Origin: Zhenhengia yiwuensis
Lineage (GTDB): Bacteria; Bacillota; Clostridia; Lachnospirales; Cellulosilyticaceae
NCBI RefSeq assembly: GCF_014384995.1
Contig: NZ_JACRSY010000053.1
Coordinates: 1 to 13,567 of the forward strand
DNA length: 13,567 nucleotides
Reading direction: 5' to 3'
The position numbers and the translations under genes are program-made. The notes under the pieces were generated by a model. The model searched no databases, was not told where the DNA came from, and was given only the letters and a program-made list of their open reading frames with translations. Shown piece by piece: positions 1 through 5,815 of this stretch (positions within the stretch are counted from its first letter, which is position 1; each line of letters starts with the position of its first letter).

Positions 1-34
1 GAAGTTTAAATTCTTTGTCATATCTCTTAGCCAT
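1..34 (-). CDS. IS3-family transposase OrfA, N-terminus only (partial)
   Basis: Only the first 11 codons are present, reading MAKRYDKEFKL and then leaving the window. This is the typical beginning of IS3-family OrfA, whose helix-turn-helix domain binds the IS ends (HTH_Tnp_1; usual opening M-x-K-R-Y-x-x-E-F-K). An AGGTG ribosome binding site lies about 11 bases upstream. In this family OrfA and OrfB are joined by -1 frameshifting into the active transposase. The matching OrfB C-terminus is at the other end of the window. Confidence 0.7.
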   Translation of the reverse strand, partial: MAKRYDKEFKL

Positions 35-110
35 TGTTTTAGGACACCTCGTTCATTATAGTTATTTCTATTATAACTCAAATCTCCATTCTATGTGTCC
101 AATTTTTATT
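1..110 (-). mobile_element. 5' end of an IS3-family insertion sequence (partial)
   Basis: This is the left terminus of an IS element transcribed on the minus strand and running off the window. It carries the start of orfA. Its terminal repeat, read from outside on the minus strand, contains TTGGACAC then, a few bases on, AATGGAGATTT. The IS end at about 13457 reads TTAGACAC then AACGGAGATTT, so the two ends form an imperfect inverted repeat of about 24 bp. The outer boundary at 110/111 is set by the CTA triplet (111-113), which recurs at 13454-13456 beside the other end. The left end does not begin with the usual TG, so the exact boundary could be off by a few bases. Confidence 0.75.
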
Positions 111-291
111 CTAGCATCATATCGTATCTTACTTGAATATGTTCAAATACTTCTTCAGTAGATTCTATTCCCATCTTATATAGAGCAAGTGCTACATCTA
201 CTACTTCTTTTGCACGATATACATCATCATAATCACCATTTCCTGTTGTCTCATTCTCTTCTACTACATTTTTCTTAACCCAAAATGCCAT
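106..291 (-). pseudogene. N-terminal part of a small membrane protein gene interrupted by the IS
   Basis: The frame codes for 61 aa, but the last codon and the stop lie inside the IS end, so the native protein is cut after residue 60 (...YDMML). The sequence is acidic and probably soluble and helical, with no recognised domain. Joining base 111 to base 13453, which removes the IS and one CTA copy, continues the same frame into VSKISNF... and ends at 13293. The result is a 113-aa protein with two hydrophobic segments near its C-terminus. The start codon is 6 bases after the stop of the GIY-YIG gene, and its GGAGATGAT ribosome binding site lies in the end of that gene, so the two are probably translationally coupled. 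Function unknown. Confidence 0.65.
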
Positions 292-297
292 TGTTTA

Positions 298-843
298 TCA
301 TCTCCATTTCCTATTATTAATAATGTTACTGACATGCATAGTTGATATTTTATACATTTTCGCAATCTCATATTGTTTCATATCGGTATTGTCATACAGA
401 TATCTAATCTCCCATACCTGTTTCTTTGTAAGTCTACTATTAGGATTATTTTCACCTCGATTTGCTTCTGATCTACGTCTATGTTCTTCTGCTGTAACTG
501 GTGTATTTCTTACCTGAGCTTTATCCTTACCATTTACAATGCAATCCGAATACTTATCTATGTAATATTGTTCGGCTTCAACACGATCTTCATAGTTTGT
601 AACCTCTTCTATTACACTAAAATATAGTTCTACATTTGAATCCCAACATTCTTGTAAGAATTGCTTTTTGCCATTAGCGTATTTTCCACTTCTTAGAATA
701 GATTGATGACGGCTTCTTGCATCATTACATTCTTTAGAACTGCCAATATACAAATATTCTCGTCTACCATTTTTAGATTTGGTGTAAATTCCATAGACAC
801 CACTTACATAAATATTCCCTTCCGCTATTAAATTTTTCTTCAT
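298..843 (-). CDS. GIY-YIG homing-type endonuclease with C-terminal HTH
   Basis: This 181-aa protein opens with a GIY-YIG nuclease domain: GVYGIY at residues 15-20, YLYIGSS at 30-36, Arg residues around 43-45 and the presumed catalytic Glu91 in EQYYIDKY. A linker (residues 115-135, RRSEANRGENNPNSRLT) and a helix-turn-helix (about 140-181, KQVWEIRYLY ... ISTMHVSNII) follow, an arrangement typical of free-standing phage and plasmid homing endonucleases of the NUMOD/HTH type. I chose the ATG at 843 because AAAGGA lies 10 bases before it; the in-frame GTG at 852 is almost touching that site. The gene sits in the minus-strand operon between a terminator and the split membrane-protein gene. No intron is visible around it, so it is probably a free-standing mobile gene. 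Confidence 0.82.
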   Translation of the reverse strand: MKKNLIAEGNIYVSGVYGIYTKSKNGRREYLYIGSSKECNDARSRHQSILRSGKYANGKKQFLQECWDSNVELYFSVIEEVTNYEDRVEAEQYYIDKYSDCIVNGKDKAQVRNTPVTAEEHRRRSEANRGENNPNSRLTKKQVWEIRYLYDNTDMKQYEIAKMYKISTMHVSNIINNRKWR

Positions 844-878
844 CTCTACCACGTCCTTTATATATTCTTCTAGTCAAT

Positions 879-910
879 AAAAAAGAGACATAGATTTAAT
901 CTACATCTCT
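879..910 (-). terminator. Intrinsic terminator of the 67-aa gene
   Basis: On the minus strand AGAGATGTAGATT pairs with AATCTATGTCTCT (about 12 pairs, two of them G-U), followed by TTTTTT. The TAA stop of the 67-aa gene (896-898) sits at the loop of the hairpin. Confidence 0.85.
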
Positions 911-1099
911 TAATTTCTCAGTAATAACCTTATACATAAGCATAAGATTTAAAATCATATTTGTATCAACTTCTTCTTGTTGCACCTTATCCCACCACTT
1001 ATCAAGTAATTGTTTTCCTTCTTCACCTGTAATTATCCTTTGATTCAATTTGTTGTGGATATGTGACCCTTCTCGTAATAGTTTAAATTTATCCTCCAT
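896..1099 (-). CDS. Small hypothetical protein (67 aa)
   Basis: This is a charged, helical, soluble protein (MEDKFKLLREGSHIHNKLNQ...; a KWWDKV motif near residue 35) with no family I recognise. The start is well supported by AAGGGAGGTGGTaatATG. The coding region ends in a terminator hairpin. Upstream is a leader of roughly 330 bases holding several hairpins and the cloverleaf-like RNA at 1307-1412, then a degenerate copy of the palindromic element found before the polymerase gene. It may therefore be controlled from that element. Function unknown. Confidence 0.7.
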   Translation of the reverse strand: MEDKFKLLREGSHIHNKLNQRIITGEEGKQLLDKWWDKVQQEEVDTNMILNLMLMYKVITEKLRDVD

Positions 1100-1145
1100 A
1101 TTACCACCTCCCTTGCATTTTTTCTTTATTCTTCTTGATAACCAT

Positions 1146-1171
1146 TAGAGAATAGATTTTGCTATTCCCTA
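1146..1171 (-). other. Hairpin in the leader of the 67-aa gene
   Basis: On the minus strand TAGGGAATAG pairs with CTATTCTCTA (10 pairs, one G-U) across a 6-base loop. No U-run follows, so it is probably not a terminator. It lies about 47 bases before the start codon and could act on mRNA stability or translation. Confidence 0.5.
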
Positions 1172-1247
1172 TTATAACGTTTAGAGGATGATTTACTTTT
1201 TAGAGCTGAATAATATCTACTCTCTAATAGCTACCAATATTGAAAGC

Positions 1248-1274
1248 GAGGATACCTATAGTTTAGATATCCTC
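1248..1274 (-). other. Hairpin between structured RNA and the 67-aa gene
   Basis: GAGGATA (1248-1254) and TATCCTC (1268-1274) form a perfect 7-bp stem around a 13-base loop. No U-tail follows in either direction. It is part of the series of stems filling the gene-free stretch 1100-1430. Confidence 0.5.
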
Positions 1275-1306
1275 TTAGATGATAAAATGAATGGGGATTA
1301 AACCAA

Positions 1307-1412
1307 ACTCGTTGGGGAATCGAACCACCCTTGCCCCATACAATTCCAATATGTTATATAGGAACTATGGCATAAGCCTACATAACAAAAGCTTGTACAT
1401 CACCCCAAGAGT
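1307..1412 (-). ncRNA. Candidate structured RNA, cloverleaf-like, with a tRNA T-arm-like motif
   Basis: No frame here is convincing, but the minus strand folds well. ACTCTTGGGG (1403-1412) pairs with CCCCAACGAGT (1307-1317) through 10 pairs and one bulged C, enclosing about 85 bases. Inside are ACAA-gctt-TTGT; a 10-bp helix GTTATGTAGG / CCTATATAAC (1377-1386 with 1353-1362, one G-U, 14-base loop); a hairpin with a 7-base loop (CATAT / GTATG); and GGTTCGATTCC (1316-1326), the tRNA T-arm consensus. It is not an ordinary tRNA: the T-stem has mismatches, the anticodon-like loop lacks the expected U33 and the acceptor stem is wrong. It lies directly downstream of a degenerate copy of the shared palindromic element. 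It could be a tRNA mimic, a leader RNA or a decayed tRNA. Confidence 0.4.
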
Positions 1413-1425
1413 GGCGATTAGACAC
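1411..1425 (-). promoter_or_regulatory. Degenerate third copy of the palindromic operator-like element
   Basis: The minus strand reads GTGTCTAATCGCCAC, one base from the GTGGCTAATCGCCAC core at 6677-6691 and 10467-10481. The downstream flank (ACTCTTGGGGTGA) also resembles that of the 6677 copy (ACTTTAGGGGCGA), but the TATATAC upstream is missing. It begins immediately before, and overlaps, the closing helix of the structured RNA. Possible operator or promoter for that RNA. Confidence 0.5.
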
Positions 1426-1434
1426 GACCATAAT

Positions 1435-1469
1435 AAAAAAAGATATATACAACTAAAGTTACATATATC
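1435..1469 (-). terminator. Strong intrinsic terminator of the 59-aa gene
   Basis: On the minus strand GATATATGTAAC pairs with GTTGTATATATC (12 pairs, two G-U) across a 4-base loop, followed by TTTTTTTATTA. It lies 11 bases beyond the stop of the gene at 1481-1660 and separates it from the structured RNA region. Confidence 0.9.
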
Positions 1470-1480
1470 CTTAACTACTC

Positions 1481-1660
1481 TTATTTTTTATTTAATTTTA
1501 ATGATTCATCTGTATCAAATTCCTCTAATTCTTCTTTTAATTTCACCAAAGAATCTCTCCAATTACACTTTGGAATCTTACCTTCTCTCATTAGTTTAAC
1601 TTCTTTTAAACTTTCTTTAACTGATTCTTCTACTGTACAGTATCTTTCTTTGTCATTCAT
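1481..1660 (-). CDS. Small hypothetical protein (59 aa)
   Basis: This short gene reads MNDKERYCTVEESVKESLKE... and ends LKLNKK. It is highly charged and helical, with a middle segment GKIPKCNWRDSL. A GAGG ribosome binding site precedes the ATG (agaGGCGATAGGatg), and a strong terminator follows the stop, which supports it as a real gene. I recognise no family. The sequence resembles the small acidic proteins common on clostridial phages and plasmids. Upstream is another short gene with its own terminator. Confidence 0.7.
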   Translation of the reverse strand: MNDKERYCTVEESVKESLKEVKLMREGKIPKCNWRDSLVKLKEELEEFDTDESLKLNKK

Positions 1661-1690
1661 CCTATCGCCTCTAACTATGATTCTAACTAC

Positions 1691-1714
1691 AAAAAAGACA
1701 CCCTATTGGATGCC
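1691..1714 (-). terminator. Intrinsic terminator of the 53-aa gene
   Basis: GGCATCC pairs with GGGTGTC (7 pairs, two G-U) around AATA, then TTTTTT on the minus strand. The stem begins at the base after the stop codon. Confidence 0.8.
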
Positions 1715-1876
1715 TTACTTCAAACTATCCTTTACTATATTTAATATATCATGCCATTCCAAATTGTTTTCTTTCATCAAATCTTGTAAGTCCATGTGAC
1801 ATTGAAATTCAACCAATGCCTTTTGATATTCAGCTTCTAATTCAGGATCTTCTTCTTTTTTACGTCTAAAGAACAT
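1715..1876 (-). CDS. Small hypothetical protein (53 aa)
   Basis: The gene reads MFFRRKKEEDPELEAEYQKA... and ends IVKDSLK. The start is set by a textbook AGGTGAT ribosome binding site 5 bases before the ATG, and the stop runs directly into a terminator hairpin. The basic N-terminus (FFRRKK) is followed by an acidic helix. No recognised domain. It sits between two terminators, so it is either its own unit or depends on read-through from the toxin-like gene upstream. Confidence 0.75.
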   Translation of the reverse strand: MFFRRKKEEDPELEAEYQKALVEFQCHMDLQDLMKENNLEWHDILNIVKDSLK

Positions 1877-1913
1877 AATTTATCACCTCATATCTAGTGT
1901 TACCATTAAACAT

Positions 1914-1947
1914 AAAAAGACACCTACTTTCATTTAGTAAGTGTCTT
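1914..1947 (-). terminator. Intrinsic terminator of the PemK-like gene
   Basis: On the minus strand AAGACACTTACT pairs with AGTAGGTGTCTT (12 pairs, one G-U), followed by TTTTTATG. The TAA stop of the 134-aa gene (1946-1948) is the first base pairs of the stem. Confidence 0.88.
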
Positions 1948-2350
1948 ATATGTTATCTATTATATTTACCAACTTGTTCTTTTCTGCGAGTTCATTAATA
2001 TAATCAATTAGCTTATTTAATGTTTCTTCAATCACGTTTCCTATAACTTTATATGATAAATCTTCTTTTCTAAAATAATATAATTGATCTGCTTTTATGT
2101 AGCCATCTTTACCGTTGTCAGGGTTTGTATTTGTTTCAGAATTAGATACCTCCATATTCCCTTCAAACGATAACTTAAACTCCTTATGCTGTTCATTATG
2201 GAATGATCCCATTACATTGCACATCATATTGTATTCCACACCCTGTATTTCTCCATTATCAACAGATAATACCACAAATGAATGTTTACTAAGAACCGAC
2301 TCTCCATGTTTGTATTTATCGACTAAAATTATGTCGCCTGTCTTACACAT
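1946..2350 (-). CDS. Possible PemK/MazF-fold toxin-like protein (134 aa)
   Basis: The N-terminus, GDIILVDKYKHGE...LSKHSFVVLS (residues 5-29), resembles the first strands of PemK/MazF-type endoribonucleases (x-G-D-I-V-x-V, then R/K-H/P-x-V-V-x-S). A variable middle and a C-terminal helix (residues 108-128) follow. MazF-type toxins cut mRNA and are blocked by a small partner usually encoded just upstream. Here a 69-aa gene ends at the base next to this ATG, which fits such a pair, and the two share a clear promoter and a terminator. The resemblance is distant and the segment around residues 60-85 is not typical, so the toxin assignment is an inference. A non-toxic SH3-like or PemK-like protein is equally possible. 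Confidence 0.42.
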   Translation of the reverse strand: MCKTGDIILVDKYKHGESVLSKHSFVVLSVDNGEIQGVEYNMMCNVMGSFHNEQHKEFKLSFEGNMEVSNSETNTNPDNGKDGYIKADQLYYFRKEDLSYKVIGNVIEETLNKLIDYINELAEKNKLVNIIDNI

Positions 2351-2560
2351 TTATTTTATAGTCACTTTCTGATTGCCATCTAGTACCTCTTTATTCCACT
2401 CGATAGGTGTTACATCTTTAAGAGATTCTTTAGAAGACATTGTATTGATTGAATTCTCTTTAATTTTCTCCATGTTTAACTTTTTTATCATACGCATTTC
2501 CTCCGCACTATTAATATTTTCTTGAGATGCGGTTTTATCATTAGTAACATTCTTATCCAC
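2351..2560 (-). CDS. Small protein upstream of the PemK-like gene, possible antitoxin (69 aa)
   Basis: This hydrophilic protein (MDKNVTNDKTASQENINSA...) is probably partly disordered, with a helical middle (EEMRMIKKLNMEKIKE) and a C-terminal piece TPIEWNKEVLDGNQKVTIK. The start codon is GTG, set by AGGGGTGAT seven bases upstream. The TAA stop abuts the ATG of the 134-aa gene, so translation is probably coupled. Position, size and the shared promoter fit a toxin-antitoxin partner, but no antitoxin DNA-binding domain is visible. The role is inferred from context only. Confidence 0.6.
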   Translation of the reverse strand: MDKNVTNDKTASQENINSAEEMRMIKKLNMEKIKENSINTMSSKESLKDVTPIEWNKEVLDGNQKVTIK

Positions 2561-2641
2561 AGTATATCACCCCTAAATATAATTTTCAATTAATTTTAGT
2601 ATATTATTATACATTTATGCATATAATATATGTTTAATTCT

Positions 2642-2669
2642 ATTATATAATATTGGAAATAACTGTAAA
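2642..2669 (-). promoter_or_regulatory. Sigma-A-type promoter for the 69-aa/134-aa gene pair
   Basis: On the minus strand TTTACA (2664-2669), a 16-base spacer and a perfect TATAAT (2642-2647). Transcription would start near 2635, giving a leader of about 75 bases before the GTG start at 2560. Confidence 0.65.
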
Positions 2670-2701
2670 TAGCTTCGACAAAGTATGTTAAAACAATCTA
2701 T

Positions 2702-2794
2702 ATTGACAAAGAAATCGCGCTAGGATTCTAATAATTAGCAGCTAATATTGGTATACTTACTAAAACTCAATACAATATATATGAATTAAAGTAG
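2702..2794 (+). pseudogene. Possible relic of an Xre-type HTH gene
   Basis: One plus-strand frame reads IDKEIALGF, two stop codons, then LAANIGILTKTQYNIYELK and stop. The second part resembles the recognition-helix region of Xre/Cro repressors (LA..IGI...QY..YE). It has no start, no ribosome binding site and internal stops, so at most it is a decayed remnant. It is too short to be sure. Confidence 0.15.
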
Positions 2795-2957
2795 ATGGGG
2801 ATATATTAATCTCATACTTAATGTTATGACTACTTTAAGTCTACTAATATCTACCCCAGGAGTTCCCATTCGGTCACTCTTCCCCTAGCAAGGGGAGATT
2901 TGTTATTGGCAAGTTTTTGGTTGTGGTCTATATATATCTATAGAGGACACCCATTTT

Positions 2958-4442
2958 CTAGCCAACTACTTCAACAATCATCCAGTATACTTTACCTCTA
3001 TTTGGATTTTTTGTACCATCTTCAAGAGTTCTATCCCAGTCAGTACCAGCTATTACTGTATAGTTTAATTTTTCATCCTTAATTCCACCTATTACAGCTT
3101 CTACTGATTTTAATAATCTTCCATTTCTTCTAGTATTCACTACAGTTGCAAGCTCTTTTTGCTGTTGTTTGTATAACTTTTCTCCTATTATTGTACTTAA
3201 ATATTTTCCTAAGTCAGATTTCTTTTCTTCTTCTTTAATAGATATATATTCAACTTTCCCAATAAAGCTATCTCCCAACCCTTTTAGTACATATTTATCA
3301 AATCCGTAATCTATTGCATACTGTAACAATTTAACTTCTTTTTCAATTCCTACAAATCTAGCATGATTCATTTCAATGGTAACTTTTTCATAATCAACAT
3401 ATAAGCACTCATTAATATGCTTTTTACGTTTATCAATTTGCTCAGCTATCCACTCTTCATCTCTATCCATAAATTTTTTAGCTTCTTTAATAGTTGCTCT
3501 TTTAGGATTTATGAATTGGGTTAAGTTTTGCTTACTCCAATGCTTAATATGTAACGTAACTTTGTCATTATCATCTAATATAAATCCATCTTTTGTGATC
3601 TTGCCTACACGTTTTCTACCTATTGATTGAATAAGTATAACTAAATCTTCAAAGTTACATATGATATGTTTTAACTTATCGTCTTTTATATTTATACCAT
3701 TATCCCATACTGAAGTAGTAAATGTAATTTTATTGGTCAACTTATTATCCCTAAGTGCACCTTTTGTAATGTATTGTTTATATTCTGTATTTCCTCTACT
3801 ACATACAAAACTAGAATTAGCATATTTTTTATGTAGTTGGTAAGCATTTTCAATTTCTCTACTAAAATATATCACCTTTTCATCTTCTTCTAACTGCTCA
3901 ATAACCCTTTCTATGTACTGGTCATCGTCATAAAACACTATCTTTTCAATATATGAATAATCTGGTTCAATAATATATTCTGTATAATCTCCCCAATTTT
4001 TTATGCATTGGAATATACTTTTTCCAGTAGCACTCATAAATAATTTTATTGCAAACTTAATATCTTTAAGCCATTTATACATTATATCCGTTTTGTCATT
4101 CCATGCGTCAGAAAATAAGTAATGTATTTCATCACATACAACATAGTCAAAGTGTTCAATTTCAACACCCTTTTGAATATCTCTTTGTATTGATTGATAA
4201 GTCTTTACCGTTATATTTCTACCCCATGTTTCTTTAATATCTGTAAAGACTTCTTTTGCTAATTCACTTCTATTGCATAAGTATAATATCTTCTTACCTT
4301 CTTGCTCTGCATACTCTCCTAGAACATTCACTATAAAAAATGTTTTACCTCTTCCCATGGCCATATCCAGAATAATGTTCTCTCCTACTGACCACGTTTT
4401 AAATTCATCTCCTATTTTCTGTGTTACTGTTAAGTTTCCCAT
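2958..4442 (-). CDS. Superfamily 2 DEAD/DEAH-like helicase (494 aa)
   Basis: An ATP-driven nucleic-acid helicase or translocase with a complete SF2 motif set: Walker A MGRGKT (residues 29-34), motif II DEIH (104-107), motif III SAT (137-139), motif V TTSVWDNGIN (242-251) and motif VI QSIGRKRVG (272-280). It has a Lys/Glu-rich C-terminal region of about 200 aa that I do not recognise. The Q-motif is absent, and the N-terminus is short compared with RNA helicases, as in phage and plasmid SF2 helicases. I chose the ATG at 4442 (AAGGG 9 bases upstream) over an in-frame TTG at 4460. It is downstream of a small DUF5659-like gene and the ParB-like gene in the same orientation. With no initiator in the window, it is the best candidate for a replication role. 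No terminator follows it. Confidence 0.85.
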   Translation of the reverse strand: MGNLTVTQKIGDEFKTWSVGENIILDMAMGRGKTFFIVNVLGEYAEQEGKKILYLCNRSELAKEVFTDIKETWGRNITVKTYQSIQRDIQKGVEIEHFDYVVCDEIHYLFSDAWNDKTDIMYKWLKDIKFAIKLFMSATGKSIFQCIKNWGDYTEYIIEPDYSYIEKIVFYDDDQYIERVIEQLEEDEKVIYFSREIENAYQLHKKYANSSFVCSRGNTEYKQYITKGALRDNKLTNKITFTTSVWDNGINIKDDKLKHIICNFEDLVILIQSIGRKRVGKITKDGFILDDNDKVTLHIKHWSKQNLTQFINPKRATIKEAKKFMDRDEEWIAEQIDKRKKHINECLYVDYEKVTIEMNHARFVGIEKEVKLLQYAIDYGFDKYVLKGLGDSFIGKVEYISIKEEEKKSDLGKYLSTIIGEKLYKQQQKELATVVNTRRNGRLLKSVEAVIGGIKDEKLNYTVIAGTDWDRTLEDGTKNPNRGKVYWMIVEVVG

Positions 4443-4470
4443 TTTATCAAATCCCTTCAACTCTATATTT

Positions 4471-4644
4471 TTATTTTACTGGTCTATTTACTTTCCAAAC
4501 TTCCCATAAATTCTTAGTGGCTGCCATATCAAATAGATAAATCAATCTACCTGTATTTTCATCCACTAATAAATCAAGTGGTTTTATACCTCCTGAAATA
4601 TAAAATGCACATTGTTTTGGATTAACAATTTTTACTGTACTCAT
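4471..4644 (-). CDS. Small DUF5659-like protein (57 aa)
   Basis: The protein reads MSTVKIVNPKQCAFYISGGI..., then a hydrophobic strand pattern LIYLFDM and a final helix ATKNLWEVWKV. The order CAFYI..G..PLDL...E...RL.YLFD....K.L...W matches DUF5659-type small proteins that are common on clostridial phages and plasmids; their function is unknown. GGGGAG lies 7 bases before the ATG. It lies 28 bases upstream of the helicase start and is probably co-transcribed with it. Confidence 0.65.
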   Translation of the reverse strand: MSTVKIVNPKQCAFYISGGIKPLDLLVDENTGRLIYLFDMAATKNLWEVWKVNRPVK

Positions 4645-4685
4645 TATAAAACTCCCCTTTCATATTGTTTACCAAAAATTATGGT

Positions 4686-4707
4686 GGGTATTTTAAAGGT
4701 AATACCC
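4686..4707 (-). terminator. Hairpin at the end of the ParB-like gene, weak terminator
   Basis: On the minus strand GGGTATT pairs with AATACCC across an 8-base loop starting at the last base of the stop codon. A TTTTT run follows only after about 9 bases, so termination may be partial, letting transcription reach the DUF5659-like and helicase genes. Confidence 0.5.
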
Positions 4708-5780
4708 TAAAACATCAATACCTCCATTATCATTCCAAGTTCTAAATCAGAAAGCGATTGCGAATCTGTATTTCCAAACTCTTCTGCTACATGCATCATT
4801 TTAACTGCTATAGGTAAAGTTGTGTCTAATTCTTGCTTTAAATACACCTTAAACTCTTCTAATTCCATCTCTTCTCTTACCGTCCTTAATTTTTTACCCA
4901 TTTCTAAAATATCTATTATCAACAATCTTTCTTCCTGTGTAATGTGAATTTTATTAATGTTCTCATTGATTATATCCTGTGGATTTCTAGCTTCTCCTTC
5001 TTGTAATCCAAACATTATTCGTGCGTTATTTGATAATTCATATTGCCCTCTTCTACAGTTATCAATACACATTACAGTTTTCACTTGCTCATCATATGTA
5101 AGTTTTTTATTTTTATCATAATAGAAATATGTAGCTGGTATAGTTTCTATCCCTAAATCCCTACAAGCTCTTACACGCTGATGTCCTCCAACAATCACGT
5201 TATCTCTTGTTATATGTATTGGATCTAACACACCATTTCTTTCAATGCTATTCAAAAAACTTAACCATTGTCTTCCTATTAAATTTGGAAAATATTTTTC
5301 ATGGTTTGGGAAATCTTTCAAATCCGACACTTTCACATTGTATACTTTATAATCTCTTTCATTATCAACTTCAATATTCTTCAAATCCTTAATAGCCTGT
5401 TTCATTTCCCTAGTTGTCATGTTCTTCAAGTCATTTTGTTCCATAAAGTTATCTCTCATTTCAACTGGTACATCTAACAACATGATAATCTTAGTGCCTT
5501 CTAAATTAGAAATCGCTTGCGAATCTGTATTTCCAAACTCAGTAGCAACTTTCATCCAGTTGTTTGCTGTTCTATGTGATATTTCGATTTTCTCTTCTAG
5601 CCATTTACCCCACTCACCGTGATTGAGCTTTGCTTTCGCAACGATGAGACGTGCCCCTATTTCAATAATACTTTGCGCCATCTTTCCTTTATGGTGCCAT
5701 ATTCCCTGTTCTAATTGCTCAATAGTTTGCGTACTTAAATAATCAAATGCAACTGTTCCATTTACTACAACTTCATTCAT
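4707..5780 (-). CDS. DUF3102-ParB-like nuclease-domain protein (357 aa)
   Basis: Residues 15-115 match DUF3102: IGARLIVAK...GEWGKWLEEKI...ANNWMKVATEFGNTDSQ. Residues 146-246 are a ParB/Srx-fold domain (VKVSDLKDFPN..., GGHQR at 198-202, where classical ParB has G-E-R/H-R-R). Residues 289-357 look like a second DUF3102 copy: MGKKL...FKVYL...AVKMMHVAEEFGNTDSQSLSDL. Such proteins on mobile elements are thought to bind DNA or act in partition or regulation. Whether this one hydrolyses CTP or nicks DNA cannot be told here. No ParA partner is visible, which argues against a standard partition system. The repeated EFGNTDSQ segments (81-88, 334-341) are encoded by an identical 24-bp stretch. GGAGATAAGGGTG precedes the ATG. 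Confidence 0.78.
   Translation of the reverse strand: MNEVVVNGTVAFDYLSTQTIEQLEQGIWHHKGKMAQSIIEIGARLIVAKAKLNHGEWGKWLEEKIEISHRTANNWMKVATEFGNTDSQAISNLEGTKIIMLLDVPVEMRDNFMEQNDLKNMTTREMKQAIKDLKNIEVDNERDYKVYNVKVSDLKDFPNHEKYFPNLIGRQWLSFLNSIERNGVLDPIHITRDNVIVGGHQRVRACRDLGIETIPATYFYYDKNKKLTYDEQVKTVMCIDNCRRGQYELSNNARIMFGLQEGEARNPQDIINENINKIHITQEERLLIIDILEMGKKLRTVREEMELEEFKVYLKQELDTTLPIAVKMMHVAEEFGNTDSQSLSDLELGMIMEVLMF
4758..4781. repeat. 24-bp direct repeat inside the ParB-like gene, copy 1
   Basis: Identical at all 24 positions to 5517-5540. It encodes EFGNTDSQ plus flanking bases. Complete nucleotide identity within otherwise diverged DUF3102 copies suggests recent duplication, gene conversion or selection at the DNA level. 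Confidence 0.8.
5517..5540. repeat. 24-bp direct repeat inside the ParB-like gene, copy 2
   Basis: Second copy, 759 bp from the first and in the same orientation. Recombination between them would delete the ParB domain in frame (759 is divisible by 3). Confidence 0.8.
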
Positions 5781-5815
5781 ACACCCTTATCTCCATTCTA
5801 CCTATTATATTTAAG

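Larger units (their letters stand above)
2561..2957. other. Gene-free, AT-rich, structured region; candidate replication origin
   Basis: No coding region here. Positions 2575-2660 are almost pure A/T and hold the promoter above. Positions 2796-2897 are dense with inverted repeats. TGGGG..ATATTA (2796-2808) pairs with TAATAT..CCCCA (2845-2858) and encloses CATA/TATG (2813-2828) and GACT/AGTC (2828-2841). Next come GAGT..ACTC at 2860-2879, whose stem would include tandem G-A pairs, and TTCCCC/GGGGAG at 2880-2897. TCTATA/TATAGA with outer GTG/CAC lies just before the helicase stop. This is the largest gene-free stretch apart from 1100-1430. An AT-rich tract beside clustered hairpins fits an origin, but no initiator or iteron array is seen. 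Confidence 0.4.

Noticed and set aside
1291..1430. A normal tRNA gene on the minus strand, suggested by GGTTCGATTCC.
   Set aside because: The T-stem has mismatches, the acceptor strands do not pair over 7 bp at the right distance, and the anticodon-like loop has G where U33 is needed. Kept only as a structured RNA candidate.
1291..1599. A 102-codon plus-strand frame.
   Set aside because: No ribosome binding site; it runs across the structured RNA, a terminator and the well-supported 59-aa minus-strand gene.
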